From Microbacterium sp. BLY (GTDB lineage Bacteria > Actinomycetota > Actinomycetes > Actinomycetales > Microbacteriaceae): 64,000 bases of DNA. The translations under genes were made by a program, and so were the position numbers. The notes beneath the pieces were generated by a model. It saw nothing but the letters and a program-made list of their open reading frames with translations, searched no databases and was not told the origin of the DNA. The number at the start of each line of letters is the position of its first letter. Position 1 is the first letter of the stretch. This document shows positions 40,088 through 48,928 of the stretch, piece by piece. The stretch covers positions 1,550,001 through 1,614,000 of the forward strand of contig NZ_JAGKSR010000001.1 in assembly GCF_017939615.1 (NCBI RefSeq), read 5' to 3'.

Positions 40088-41539
40088 TCAGGGAGCCGCG
40101 CAGAGGCGAGCGGTCGTCCCCTCGGCGAGGGTCTCGGTGGTGCAGGCCTCCCGCGTGAGCCGCGGCGCATCCGACATCGCCGGGGCATCGTGCAGCCCCA
40201 GGTGCGCCCCAGTGAGCACCACGAGGGGTACGGCCCAGCCCCAGGGCTCCGCGGCCACCCACTCGACGTCGTTCTCCTGCACCCACGCCGTCAACGGGGC
40301 GACGTCGGCGCGTTGCTGGGCCAGCGTCGGCTCGCGCGGCGTGAACGTGCCGGCGACGTGCAGGACGGCTCCCGCCGCGACGATGACCGCGACCAGCGCC
40401 ACGGCCACACGGCCGGCGATGCGCCACGCCCGTCGCTCGGGGAGCCGGGAGACCGCCCAGACGGCGACGGCGGCGAGGACGGGGAAGAACGCGAGGATGC
40501 CCGGTGCCGGGTGGCGCACCCACAGGGGCAGCCGCGAGGCCGTCGCCCACCAGCCGACGAACGCGAGGGCCCCCACGATGGCGGCGAGGGCGGACGCGAT
40601 GACGACGCGCTCGTCGGGGGTGGCGGTGCGCCAGCGCCGGATCACGCCGACGGTCGCGAGCGCGAGGACGAGGACCGCGCCGAGCACCGCGATGGCCGGG
40701 GGCAGGGACCACGAGTCGGCCAGGGCGCCGAGCTTCTGCAACACGGTCGTCGCGGCATCCGTCTGGCCCCCGCTGCGCACGAAGCGGACGAACGCGCGCA
40801 GGTGCTCCACGAATCCGGCCGGTCCGAGGGCCAGGAGCGCCCCCAGCTCGAACAGCAGCGTGGGCACGGCGGCGAGGAGCAGCGGCAGCCAGGCGCGCCG
40901 GACGGTGTCGCGGAGACGCGCCCACCCGCGACCGTCGGCCAGCACCCACAGCGCGATGGCGAAGGCCGGCAGGGCGAGCGCGGCGATGAGCTTGGCCTGC
41001 ACGGCGAGGCCGACGAGCAGACCGGCCAGCCACGCCCGCCGCGGCAGCACGAGGAGGGCCCAGACCAGGAGGGCGGCCGCGGGGATCTCGCCCAGGAGGT
41101 CGGCCGGCCCCTGCAGGGGGGAGACGCCGGCGTCTCCGGTGAAGGCGAGAGGGACGGTCACGGCCAGCAGGGCGGCCCAGCGTCCTCCGATCCGGCGCCC
41201 GAGCACCGCGAGCCCCGCGAGCAGCAGGACCCAGAAGGCCAGCGGGACCAGACGCGCCGCCAGCACCGGGTCCATGCCGGTCGCCAGCAGCGCCGCCACC
41301 GGGAGGAGCACGACGGGACCGGTGGAGATGCGCGGGTCGAACGGCGTGATGGTCGATCCGGAGAGGGCGCCGTCGCTCGCGTAGCCGAGACCGGCGAGCA
41401 GGTTGCGGGGCACGGTCAGGTTGAAGGCCTCGTCCTCCCAGAAGCGCGCCACCGTGAGGCTGTGCCAGGCGAGGAGGACATGGCCGACCAGGAGGGCGGC
41501 GACCGCCGCCCAGAAGAGGGCCGTCCGCAGCCGCGTCAT
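40088..41539 (-). CDS. GT39-like polytopic membrane glycosyltransferase
   Basis: A 483-residue membrane protein with about 10-11 helices. After helix 1 an acidic extracytoplasmic loop contains ARFWEDEAFNLTVPRNLL, the D/E pair expected for the catalytic base of GT-C/GT39 enzymes using polyprenyl-phosphate sugars. A soluble C-terminal domain (~400-483) with TREACTTETLAEG has two Cys that could pair outside the membrane. Its ATG at 41539 overlaps the stop of the GT2 gene upstream, so a polyprenyl-phosphate sugar made by the GT2 (DolP-hexose-synthase-like) may be its donor (inference). Confidence 0.85.
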   Translation of the reverse strand: MTRLRTALFWAAVAALLVGHVLLAWHSLTVARFWEDEAFNLTVPRNLLAGLGYASDGALSGSTITPFDPRISTGPVVLLPVAALLATGMDPVLAARLVPLAFWVLLLAGLAVLGRRIGGRWAALLAVTVPLAFTGDAGVSPLQGPADLLGEIPAAALLVWALLVLPRRAWLAGLLVGLAVQAKLIAALALPAFAIALWVLADGRGWARLRDTVRRAWLPLLLAAVPTLLFELGALLALGPAGFVEHLRAFVRFVRSGGQTDAATTVLQKLGALADSWSLPPAIAVLGAVLVLALATVGVIRRWRTATPDERVVIASALAAIVGALAFVGWWATASRLPLWVRHPAPGILAFFPVLAAVAVWAVSRLPERRAWRIAGRVAVALVAVIVAAGAVLHVAGTFTPREPTLAQQRADVAPLTAWVQENDVEWVAAEPWGWAVPLVVLTGAHLGLHDAPAMSDAPRLTREACTTETLAEGTTARLCAAP

Positions 41540-42321
41540 CGTCGCACGGGCTCCGGGCGGCGGACGGCCCGGAGGGGCGCGTGCGGGCGCAGCGAGAGGA
41601 GCCAGGCCTCGGTGAGGGCGGCGCGCACGAACACGCGCAGACGCTTCGGGGGCAGGGGAAGGCCGCCCCCGCGCCCCCACATGGTGCCGGTGGCCGATGT
41701 GCCCCGGCGCGGGATACTGGCGACCCGGACGTAGCGGACGCGGAATCCTCCGCGGGCCTCGGCGAGGGAGAAGTGCACGTGCGGCACCGTCGCGTCCGCC
41801 GGGACCGCATCGACGAGGACCTGCAGGGCCTCGGGGCGGTAGGCCCGCAGCGGCGTGTTCACGTCCGGGATCCGGCGCCCGGCGGCGGCCGCGATGAGGA
41901 GTCCCACCGCGCCGGTCAGGACCTTCCGGTACCAGGGGTCGGTCCGGCCGTCCCGCACGCCGTGCACCACGTCGGCCTGCTCGGCGACGAGGGCGCGGAG
42001 GAGCCGCGGGAAGTCGGCGCCGTGGAACTGTCCGTCACCGTCGACGTGCACGAGGGCGTCCGGGGCGGCGGCGAGACCGGCGCGGTAGGCCGCGAGGGCG
42101 GTCGGGCCATGGCCGCGGTTGGTCGGCTGCACCAGGACGGTGGCGTCGGCGACGTCGTCGAACGCGACGGCGGTGGCGTCGGTCGAGCGGTCGTCGGCGA
42201 TGTGGAAGGAGACCTGGTCGGCCAGCGGGGCGACGGCACCCCGGATCTCGTCGATGAAGCCCCGGATGCCCTCGACCTCGTTGTAGGCGGGCATGACGAT
42301 GGCGAGGTGGCGGAGAGTCAC
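41536..42321 (-). CDS. Family 2 glycosyltransferase (polyprenyl-phosphate sugar synthase-like)
   Basis: A 261-residue GT-A glycosyltransferase with IVMPAYNE at the start, HIADDRSTDAT (nucleotide-binding), LVHVDGDGQFHGADF (DXD-type motif) and a trailing DVNTPLRAYRPEAL. The length fits a soluble DPM1-like enzyme without C-terminal helices. The GTG at 42321 follows AAGGA. It overlaps the membrane glycosyltransferase by 4 nt and is divergent from gtrA, a trio typical of systems that charge polyprenyl phosphate, flip it with GtrA and use it outside. Confidence 0.88.
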   Translation of the reverse strand: MTLRHLAIVMPAYNEVEGIRGFIDEIRGAVAPLADQVSFHIADDRSTDATAVAFDDVADATVLVQPTNRGHGPTALAAYRAGLAAAPDALVHVDGDGQFHGADFPRLLRALVAEQADVVHGVRDGRTDPWYRKVLTGAVGLLIAAAAGRRIPDVNTPLRAYRPEALQVLVDAVPADATVPHVHFSLAEARGGFRVRYVRVASIPRRGTSATGTMWGRGGGLPLPPKRLRVFVRAALTEAWLLSLRPHAPLRAVRRPEPVRR

Positions 42322-42375
42322 GGAGTCCTTGCGGTGGCGGTCTGCGGGGGGATCAGCCAGTAGCCTAGTTGAGCC

Positions 42376-42822
42376 ATGAACCCTCCCTCCCGACTGCGTC
42401 GCCTCGCCGGCGTGGGCAGCCGCTTCCTCGTGGTCGGTGCCTTGAGCACGCTGATCGAGGTCGGCGTCTTCAACCTGCTGGTCTACGCCTGGGGATGGGA
42501 TGTCGTGGCCGCGAAGATCGTGGCCTCGCTCGTCGCCCTCATCAACGCGTACATCGGCAACCGGGAGTGGACCTTCCGGCATCGGGACCGCCGGGGCCGC
42601 GTCGCCGAGGTCGCCCTGTTCCTCGCCACGAACGCCGTGTGCACGGCTCTCGGTGCGGCCATCGTCTGGGTCGGTGTGGAAGCGGTCGGCGGCATCCTCG
42701 GTCGCGCGCCGGGAGCCGTGGCCGTCAACGTGGTGAACCTGATCAGCATCGTGATCGTCGTGTTGCTGCGGTTCGTGCTCTACCACGCGATCGTGTTCCG
42801 GGTCGCGACGCCGAAGGCCTGA
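42376..42822 (+). CDS. GtrA family membrane protein
   Basis: A 148-residue protein with four hydrophobic helices. It starts RFLVVGALSTLIEVGVFNLL, contains FIGNREWTF-like NAYIGNREWTFRHRD (GtrA signature) and ends with a basic tail. GtrA proteins are proposed to flip polyprenyl-phosphate sugars. No Shine-Dalgarno is visible; TAGCCT at 42361-42366 lies 9 nt before the ATG, suggesting a very short or absent leader. Confidence 0.9.
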   Translation: MNPPSRLRRLAGVGSRFLVVGALSTLIEVGVFNLLVYAWGWDVVAAKIVASLVALINAYIGNREWTFRHRDRRGRVAEVALFLATNAVCTALGAAIVWVGVEAVGGILGRAPGAVAVNVVNLISIVIVVLLRFVLYHAIVFRVATPKA

Positions 42823-42841
42823 ACGGCCGACGGCCTCCGCG

Positions 42842-44305
42842 TCAGACACGGGCGGTCGTGCGCTTCTTCGGAGCGCTCTTCCTGCCCTTCCAGCCCCCGA
42901 GCTTCGCGGTGGGCTTGGCGGACGCGGTGCCGTCGAGTTCGTGGGTCGCCCCGTAGGTGTACGCGCCGTAGCCGTAGCTGTCCGGTCCCTTGGTCGGGAG
43001 CATGGTGACCACGACGCCGAGCATCGGGACGCCGGCGTTCTCGAGGGCGCGCAGCGCGCCCGAGAGCTCCTGCTTCTTGGTCTTGCCCGAGGCCGCGGCG
43101 AGGATCACGCCCCGCGTCTTGGTGCCGAGGACGGCCGCATCCGTGACGAGGAGGAGCGGCGGAGCGTCGATCAGGACGTAGTCGAAGTACTCGCCCAGCG
43201 CGCGGAGCACGTCGTCCATCGCGGCGGAGCCGAGCAGCTCGCTCGGGTTGGGCGGCACCTGGCCGCTGGGCAGCACGTAGAGGTCGTTCCGGCCCCACTT
43301 CTGCAGGGCGTCGGCGACGTCCATCCGGCCGATCAGCACGTCGGTGAGACCGGCGCCGCCCTCCAGGCCCATGTAGTCGGCGACACGGGGGAGTCGGAGG
43401 TCGCCGTCGAGGAGCGCGACCCGTGCCCCCGTCTCGGCGAGGGCGATGGCGAGGTTGGCGGTGGTGGTGGACTTGCCCTCGCCCGGGCCCGCGCTGGAGA
43501 CGACGAAGATGCGGGGGCCGCTGTCGAGGTTCAGGAACTGCAGGTTCGTGCGCAGGCTGCGGAAAGACTCGGCCCGCGGGCTGCGGGGATCGGCGTGGAC
43601 GATCAGCGGCCGCTTCGGCGCCTCGGGGTCGAAGGCGATGCCGCCGAGTACGGGACGATCGGTGAGCGTCTCGATGTCGTGCAGGGTGTGGATGCGGTTG
43701 TCGAGCATGGTGCGCAGCACCGCGATCCCGACGCCCAGCGCCAGGCCGATGACGCCGCCGAGCAGGACGAGCATGCGCGTGTTGGGGCTCACCGGGGAGG
43801 TGGGCACCGCGGCCGGCTCGGTCACGGTGATCTGCACGGGGCTGACCGCGCCCTCGGCGGCCGGCTGCTCCAGGGTGTTCTGAACCGCGTTCTGGAAGCT
43901 GGCGGCCACGGCGTCGGCGATCTCGGCCGCCCTGGCCGCGTCGCCGTCGCTCACGCTGACGTCGATGAGCACCGTGTTCAGCGGCGTGGTGGCGGTGATC
44001 TTCCGGCTCAGGCTCGAGACGGTCTCATCGAGATCGAGCTCCTCGATGACCGGTTCCAGCACGAGGGCCGTGCCGACCACGTCGACGTAGCTGGTCACCA
44101 TCTGCCGCGCGAAGGTCGTGCCCTGCACCAGGTCGCCGGTCGCGGCGCCCTCGGTCCGCACCGACACGTACAGCTGCGTCGAGGCGACATAGGTGGGCTG
44201 CTGCAGCGCCGCGTATCCGGCACCGCCCGCGACGCCGAGGACGAGCAGGATCAGGATCATGATCCAGTTGCGGTGCAGGATGCGCACATAGTCGCGAAGT
44301 TCCAC
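42842..44305 (-). CDS. BY-kinase-type polysaccharide co-polymerase with C-terminal tyrosine cluster
   Basis: A 487-residue Wzc/CapAB-like protein. An N-terminal Wzz domain has two helices (~15-38 and ~165-190), then comes a cytoplasmic kinase with Walker A SSAGPGEGKSTTTANLA (near residue 250), Walker A' VALLDGDLRLPRV and Walker B DYVLIDAPPLLLV. The tail holds a tyrosine cluster, SYGYGAYTYGA, the autophosphorylation target in this family, followed by a basic end. It controls polymer length and export by phosphorylation cycles (family knowledge). GTG 44305 gives the normal ELRDYVRIL start; TTG 44362 in frame would add 19 residues, and neither has a strong ribosome-binding site. Confidence 0.9.
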   Translation of the reverse strand: MELRDYVRILHRNWIMILILLVLGVAGGAGYAALQQPTYVASTQLYVSVRTEGAATGDLVQGTTFARQMVTSYVDVVGTALVLEPVIEELDLDETVSSLSRKITATTPLNTVLIDVSVSDGDAARAAEIADAVAASFQNAVQNTLEQPAAEGAVSPVQITVTEPAAVPTSPVSPNTRMLVLLGGVIGLALGVGIAVLRTMLDNRIHTLHDIETLTDRPVLGGIAFDPEAPKRPLIVHADPRSPRAESFRSLRTNLQFLNLDSGPRIFVVSSAGPGEGKSTTTANLAIALAETGARVALLDGDLRLPRVADYMGLEGGAGLTDVLIGRMDVADALQKWGRNDLYVLPSGQVPPNPSELLGSAAMDDVLRALGEYFDYVLIDAPPLLLVTDAAVLGTKTRGVILAAASGKTKKQELSGALRALENAGVPMLGVVVTMLPTKGPDSYGYGAYTYGATHELDGTASAKPTAKLGGWKGRKSAPKKRTTARV

Positions 44306-44408
44306 GCGGCGGTTCTTTCTGTTGCTGGGCAGCTCCCGGTCGTCGGTGAGCCGCGGAGTCAAATCCCGATATTCTCACAGAACACGCGCGGCGCGCCCCA
44401 CGTCTTCG

Positions 44409-45773
44409 TCATCCTGCGGCCCCGCCCGCGGCCGAGGCCTGGGCGGCGGCGTCCCGTCGACCGAACGGCACCTTCGTCAGGACGGTCCCGAGGACGGTGG
44501 CGCCGACCGCCTCGATGCTCTTCGCGGCGGCCGACAGACGGCCGGCCGGGGTGCTGCCGGACGCGGCGACGAGGATCGCTCCCGTCGTCACCCGCGCGAC
44601 CACGGCGGCGTCGGTGACCAGCAGCAGCGGCGGCGCATCGATGATGACGACGTCGAACGCGGCGGACGCCGCCTGCACGAGCTCCTCCATCGCCGAGGAC
44701 CCGAGCAGTTCCGCCGGGTTCGGGGGCACGGTGCCGGCGGGGAGCAGGAACAGCGCGCTGCGTCCCCAGCGCTGGATCACGTCGTTCAGGCGCACCCGGC
44801 CGACCAGGACGTCGCTGAGGCCGACCCCGCCCTCGATCCCGAAGTACTCCGCGACGCGGGGCAGGCGCAGATCCGCGTCGATGAGCGCGACGCGGTGGCC
44901 GGCGTCGGCGAAGGCGAGCGCGAGGTTGGCCGCCGTCGTCGACTTGCCCTCACCGGGACCGGAGCTCGTGACGACGAAGACGCCGCGGTTCTCCCGGAAC
45001 AGGAAGTGCACGTTCGTGCGCAGCGCCCGGTAGGCCTCCGCCCGTGCGCTCTGCGGCGCCGCGCTGATGGCGAGGGGCCGTTCGGCGGTGTCGGTGTCGA
45101 AGGGGATGCGGCCGAGGAGGGGTACGGGCACCGCCGCCTCCACGTCCGCCGCCGTGCGCACGCGCTGATCGAGCAGCGAACGCAGCAGCGCGGCGGCGAG
45201 CCCGACGCCGACACCCAGCACCGCACCCACCGCGAGGGAGAGCTGCATGTTGGGGGCGACCGGCGTCGTCGGCACCTGCGCGGGCTGCAGGGTGACCACG
45301 CGGATGGAGAACGGGGTCTCCTGGCCGCGGTTCTCGAGGGTGTCGGCGACGACGGCCGTGAAGCTCTCCGCGATGCCGTTCGCGACCCGCGCCGCCTGCC
45401 CCGGATTCGTGTCGCTCACCTGGATGGACAGGATCGCGCTGTTCAACGCCGACGACACCGACGTGGCGCCGGCGATCTCGGACGGCGAGGCCGACAGACC
45501 GAGGTCGTCGATCACGCGGTCGAGCACGAGCGAGCTCGTGACGACGTCGCGGTAGGTCTGCACGATCTGGGTGGCGTAGCCGGTGGCCTGCGCGCGCTCG
45601 GTGGGGGAGGCGGTCTCCGAGAGCTGCACCGTGACCATGACCTGCGTGGTGGCCTCGAAGCGCTGCGGGGTGAGCATCGCCACCACCGCGCCGACGGAGA
45701 GCCCGATGAGCAGGCCGGAGAGGATCACGACGATCTGCCGTCGGACGACCCGGAGATAGTCCTGGAGCTGCAT
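44409..45773 (-). CDS. BY-kinase paralogue lacking the C-terminal tyrosine cluster
   Basis: A 454-residue protein built like its downstream neighbour: a Wzz domain with two helices (residues ~16-36 and ~170-195), Walker A TSSGPGEGKSTTAANLA, Walker A' VALIDADLRLPRV and Walker B DVVIIDAPPLLLV. The tail ends FGRRDAAAQASAAGGAAG with no Tyr at all, so this copy cannot use the usual tail autophosphorylation. ATG 45773 follows GGGAG. It was probably produced by tandem duplication (inference); it may act as a kinase on the partner or purely as a length regulator. Confidence 0.9.
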   Translation of the reverse strand: MQLQDYLRVVRRQIVVILSGLLIGLSVGAVVAMLTPQRFEATTQVMVTVQLSETASPTERAQATGYATQIVQTYRDVVTSSLVLDRVIDDLGLSASPSEIAGATSVSSALNSAILSIQVSDTNPGQAARVANGIAESFTAVVADTLENRGQETPFSIRVVTLQPAQVPTTPVAPNMQLSLAVGAVLGVGVGLAAALLRSLLDQRVRTAADVEAAVPVPLLGRIPFDTDTAERPLAISAAPQSARAEAYRALRTNVHFLFRENRGVFVVTSSGPGEGKSTTAANLALAFADAGHRVALIDADLRLPRVAEYFGIEGGVGLSDVLVGRVRLNDVIQRWGRSALFLLPAGTVPPNPAELLGSSAMEELVQAASAAFDVVIIDAPPLLLVTDAAVVARVTTGAILVAASGSTPAGRLSAAAKSIEAVGATVLGTVLTKVPFGRRDAAAQASAAGGAAG

Positions 45774-45842
45774 CGGTCTCCCGTGTGGTCGGTCCGGATC
45801 GGCGGTATGTTCTCTTGAGACTACCGATTCCCTGAAGGCGGC

Positions 45843-46985
45843 ATGACGGCTCTCGACGAACTCTTCCCGGACGGCCGGCGCGCGGAGCACGGACGCTCCG
45901 CCGCCCCCGCGGCCTCGTCCGACGCCCGGCTGCGGGCGCTCGTCGGTGATCCGCGTTCCCGATCGCCGCGGCCCGCCGCCCTCACGGACACGCGGGAACT
46001 CGCCCGCCGCGCCGACGCCGCCGCCCGCAGCGCGGTCCCGTTCGCGGCCCTCGCACCCGCCGCGACACGGGAGGCCCCGCGTCGCCGTCGCCGCCCCGAT
46101 CTGCTGTCAGCCTCTGCCGCCGGGCTCGCGGTGGTCGCGGTCGCCACGGCGGTCACCGTCGGCGGCATCCAGGCCGCGACCGCGAGTCCCGCGGTGAGCG
46201 CACTCGAGACCCTGCAGGCGGATGAGGCGACCATCCAGAACGCGCAGCAGGCGCTCACGGCCAGCCGGGACGGCATCGTCGCCGACATCGGCACGCAGAC
46301 CGCGGACGCCACCGCGCTGCGGGCCGCTCTCCTCGACACGGCCACCGTCCCCGATCCGCTCGGCGCGGAAGGAGAGGTCCTCGATGTGACCGACCCGGCG
46401 CTCCGCCAGGCGGCCGTGACGGCTCTGGACACCTATCTCGCGGGTCTCGCGGCGATCGAGGTGCCCGCCGCCCCGGCGGAGTACCGGCGGGGAGAGCTCG
46501 ACGAGGACTCCCTGGTCGAGGTCGGCAGCGCGATCGACGAGGCCCAGGAGTATCTGGACGCCCTCGACGGGGAGACGGCCGCGCTGCGCGCCGTGCGCAC
46601 GAAGCTCGACGGCCTCCGCCCCGCGGCGGATCCCGCGCTCGCCGCCTTCGCCGCGTCCTTCGTCCCCGCTGCGGAAGCGGCGACGGGGGAGCGGCCGGGG
46701 GCCGAGGAGGCATTCCGGGTGGCCGTGACGCAGACGGCCGCCGCCGCGGCCGCCGCCGACCCCTGGACCGCGGAGGCGCGTGCCGCCTACGCCGCGTACC
46801 GGGATGCGTTCGGCGCTCTGGTGGACGATCAGCTGCGTGCGGAGCGCGAGGAGGCCGAGCGCCGCGCGCAGCAGCAGCCCAGTGTCCCGCAGAACCCGCA
46901 GAACGACGGGAACACCACGCCGGACCCGGGCGAGTCCCCGGCACCCACGGAGCCGGACACGCAGAGCGGCGAAGGAACGCCCTAA
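45843..46985 (+). CDS. Single-pass membrane protein with coiled-coil and Pro-rich end, unknown
   Basis: A 380-residue protein of unknown function. A basic/Ala-rich cytoplasmic N-terminus (~1-88), one transmembrane helix (~90-112: LLSASAAGLAVVAVATAVTV), an Ala/Glu/Asp-rich extracellular helical region with coiled-coil character, and a disordered tail with QNPQNDGNTTPDPGESPAP. The ATG follows GAAGGCGG. It lies between the BY-kinase pair and the dehydratase gene, so it may be a structural part of the export machinery (inference). Confidence 0.75.
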   Translation: MTALDELFPDGRRAEHGRSAAPAASSDARLRALVGDPRSRSPRPAALTDTRELARRADAAARSAVPFAALAPAATREAPRRRRRPDLLSASAAGLAVVAVATAVTVGGIQAATASPAVSALETLQADEATIQNAQQALTASRDGIVADIGTQTADATALRAALLDTATVPDPLGAEGEVLDVTDPALRQAAVTALDTYLAGLAAIEVPAAPAEYRRGELDEDSLVEVGSAIDEAQEYLDALDGETAALRAVRTKLDGLRPAADPALAAFAASFVPAAEAATGERPGAEEAFRVAVTQTAAAAAAADPWTAEARAAYAAYRDAFGALVDDQLRAEREEAERRAQQQPSVPQNPQNDGNTTPDPGESPAPTEPDTQSGEGTP

Positions 46986-47056
46986 CGCACCGACCTTCTC
47001 GTTCCCTGTGAGAACATTGCTCTCAGGTGGAGGAAGACGCGAGGGGGCAACAGGAC

Positions 47057-48928
47057 GTGAGCGACGCACATGCGGTCGTCGACGAGTTCGGAGACACCCG
47101 GGTCGCGTCGCAGGCGTCGGTGAAGCAGCGGCGACGCCGCCTGTTCGCCGCGCTGGTGGACGGGGCCTGCTGGAGCTTCGGGGTGGTGCTCGCCGTCGCG
47201 CTCCGGTTCGAGTTCCAGATGGCCCCGCAGGGATGGATCGCGACCGGCGTCCTCGCCCTCGTCGCCGGGGCCATCCAGATCGTCGTGGGATTCGCGATCG
47301 CGCTCTATCGCGGGCGGTTCACCTACGGATCGTTCGACGAGGTCCGCACGCTCGCGTTCATCGTCGTGGCCGAAGCGCTCGCGCTGTCGCTGGCCGTCAT
47401 CCCGCTCGGTCCGCTGATCGGGATCCCGCGGGCCACCCTGCTGCTGGCGTTCCCGTTCGTGCTCCTGCTCATGTTCGGGGTGCGGTACGTGGCCCGTCTC
47501 GTCATCGAGCGCTCCCGCAAGCCCGGGGCGGACGCCGAGCCGGCGCTCATCATCGGCGCCGGATTCGTCGCCGACAAGCTCCTCGCCAACATGACGACGG
47601 ACCCGCTGTCGCCGATCCGGCCCGTCGGCCTCCTGGAAGACGACCCCGACAAGCGCAACCTGCGCCTGCGCGGGGTCTCGGTGATCGGCACCACGCGGGA
47701 CATCGCGTCCGCGCGTGCCCGCACCGGGGCGACGCTCGCCGTGATCGCCATCGCCCGCGCCGACAGCGCGCTGCTGCGCGCACTCACCGACCGGGCCGAG
47801 GCGGCGGGGCTGCGCGTCGCGGTTACCCCCAGCATCGAGATGATGACCTCGGGGAAGCGGGCGCTCACCGACGTGCGCGACATCAGCATCGAAGACCTCA
47901 TCGGCCGCCACCCCGTCGACACTAACGTCGAGCTCATCGCCGGGTACATCACCGGGCGCAGCGTGCTGGTCACCGGCGCCGGCGGCTCGATCGGCTCGGA
48001 GCTGTGCAGCCAGATCGCCAAATACGGTCCTCGCGAGCTCATCATGCTCGACCGCGACGAGACCGGACTGCAGGTGGCGCAGCTCGGCACCGCCGGTCAC
48101 GGACTGCTCGACACCAGGGACGTCGTGCTCGCCGACATCCGCGAGACCGCGACGCTCGACCGGATCTTCGACGAGCGGCGACCGGAGGTCGTCTTCCACG
48201 CCGCCGCCCTCAAGCACCTGCCGATGCTCGAGCAGTACCCGGACGAGGCGTGGAAGACGAACGTCATCGGCACCCTCAACGTGATCAACGCGTCCCGTCG
48301 CGTGGGAGTGAGCACGTTCGTCAACATCTCCACCGACAAGGCGGCCAATCCGACCAGCGTGCTCGGACACTCCAAGCGCGTGGCGGAGAAGCTCACGGCG
48401 TGGGCCGGGGAGGACACCGGCATGCGGTACCTCTCCGTGCGCTTCGGCAACGTGATCGGCAGCCGCGGCTCGATGCTCCCGACGTTCCAGCGGCTCATCG
48501 CGGAGGGCCGGCCCATCACCGTGACGCATCCGCAGGCGACCCGGTACTTCATGACCATCCCGGAGGCATGTCAGCTGGTCGTGCAGGCGGGCGGCATCGG
48601 GCGGGCCGGCGAGGTGCTCATCCTCGACATGGGCGAGCCCGTGTCGATCCTCGAGGTCGCGAAGCGGATGATCGCCATGTCGGGCAAGAACGTCGAGATC
48701 GTCTTCACCGGGCTGCGCACGGGCGAGAAGCTGCACGAGGAGCTCGTGGGCTCCCGCGAGAGCCTCGAACGGCCGTTCCATCCCAAGATCTCCCACACGC
48801 GCGCGGACACCATCACGCCCGATCGCCTCGACAAGGAAGGCTGGCTGCGCCGGATGGTCGCGACGCCCCGACTGAACGACACCGTCACGATCGCCCCGGT
48901 GAAGATGGGGCAGGTGGCCGAGCGATGA
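47057..48928 (+). CDS. Membrane-bound nucleotide-sugar 4,6-dehydratase (PglF/WbpM/CapD family)
   Basis: A 623-residue protein. Four N-terminal helices (~25-155), then a degenerate Rossmann domain (PALIIGAGFVADKLL, ~165-270), then the catalytic SDR domain with VLVTGAGGSIGSELCSQIAKYGP (~300) and the active-site stretch STDKAANPTSVLGHSKRV. In PglF/WbpM a Met replaces the usual SDR Tyr at this point; here it is Leu before GHSK. The family converts UDP-GlcNAc to the 4-keto-6-deoxy sugar, the first step to bacillosamine. GTG 47057 follows GAGGGGG; GTG 47027 lacks a ribosome-binding site. It is followed by a coupled aminotransferase. Confidence 0.93.
   Translation: MSDAHAVVDEFGDTRVASQASVKQRRRRLFAALVDGACWSFGVVLAVALRFEFQMAPQGWIATGVLALVAGAIQIVVGFAIALYRGRFTYGSFDEVRTLAFIVVAEALALSLAVIPLGPLIGIPRATLLLAFPFVLLLMFGVRYVARLVIERSRKPGADAEPALIIGAGFVADKLLANMTTDPLSPIRPVGLLEDDPDKRNLRLRGVSVIGTTRDIASARARTGATLAVIAIARADSALLRALTDRAEAAGLRVAVTPSIEMMTSGKRALTDVRDISIEDLIGRHPVDTNVELIAGYITGRSVLVTGAGGSIGSELCSQIAKYGPRELIMLDRDETGLQVAQLGTAGHGLLDTRDVVLADIRETATLDRIFDERRPEVVFHAAALKHLPMLEQYPDEAWKTNVIGTLNVINASRRVGVSTFVNISTDKAANPTSVLGHSKRVAEKLTAWAGEDTGMRYLSVRFGNVIGSRGSMLPTFQRLIAEGRPITVTHPQATRYFMTIPEACQLVVQAGGIGRAGEVLILDMGEPVSILEVAKRMIAMSGKNVEIVFTGLRTGEKLHEELVGSRESLERPFHPKISHTRADTITPDRLDKEGWLRRMVATPRLNDTVTIAPVKMGQVAER

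Noticed and set aside
33942..41810. Long minus-strand frames of ~966 and ~1055 codons and plus-strand frames opposite the glycosyltransferase genes
   Set aside because: They cross several genes and terminators with repetitive Arg/Glu/His composition, typical of third-position GC bias, and have no recognisable protein features.
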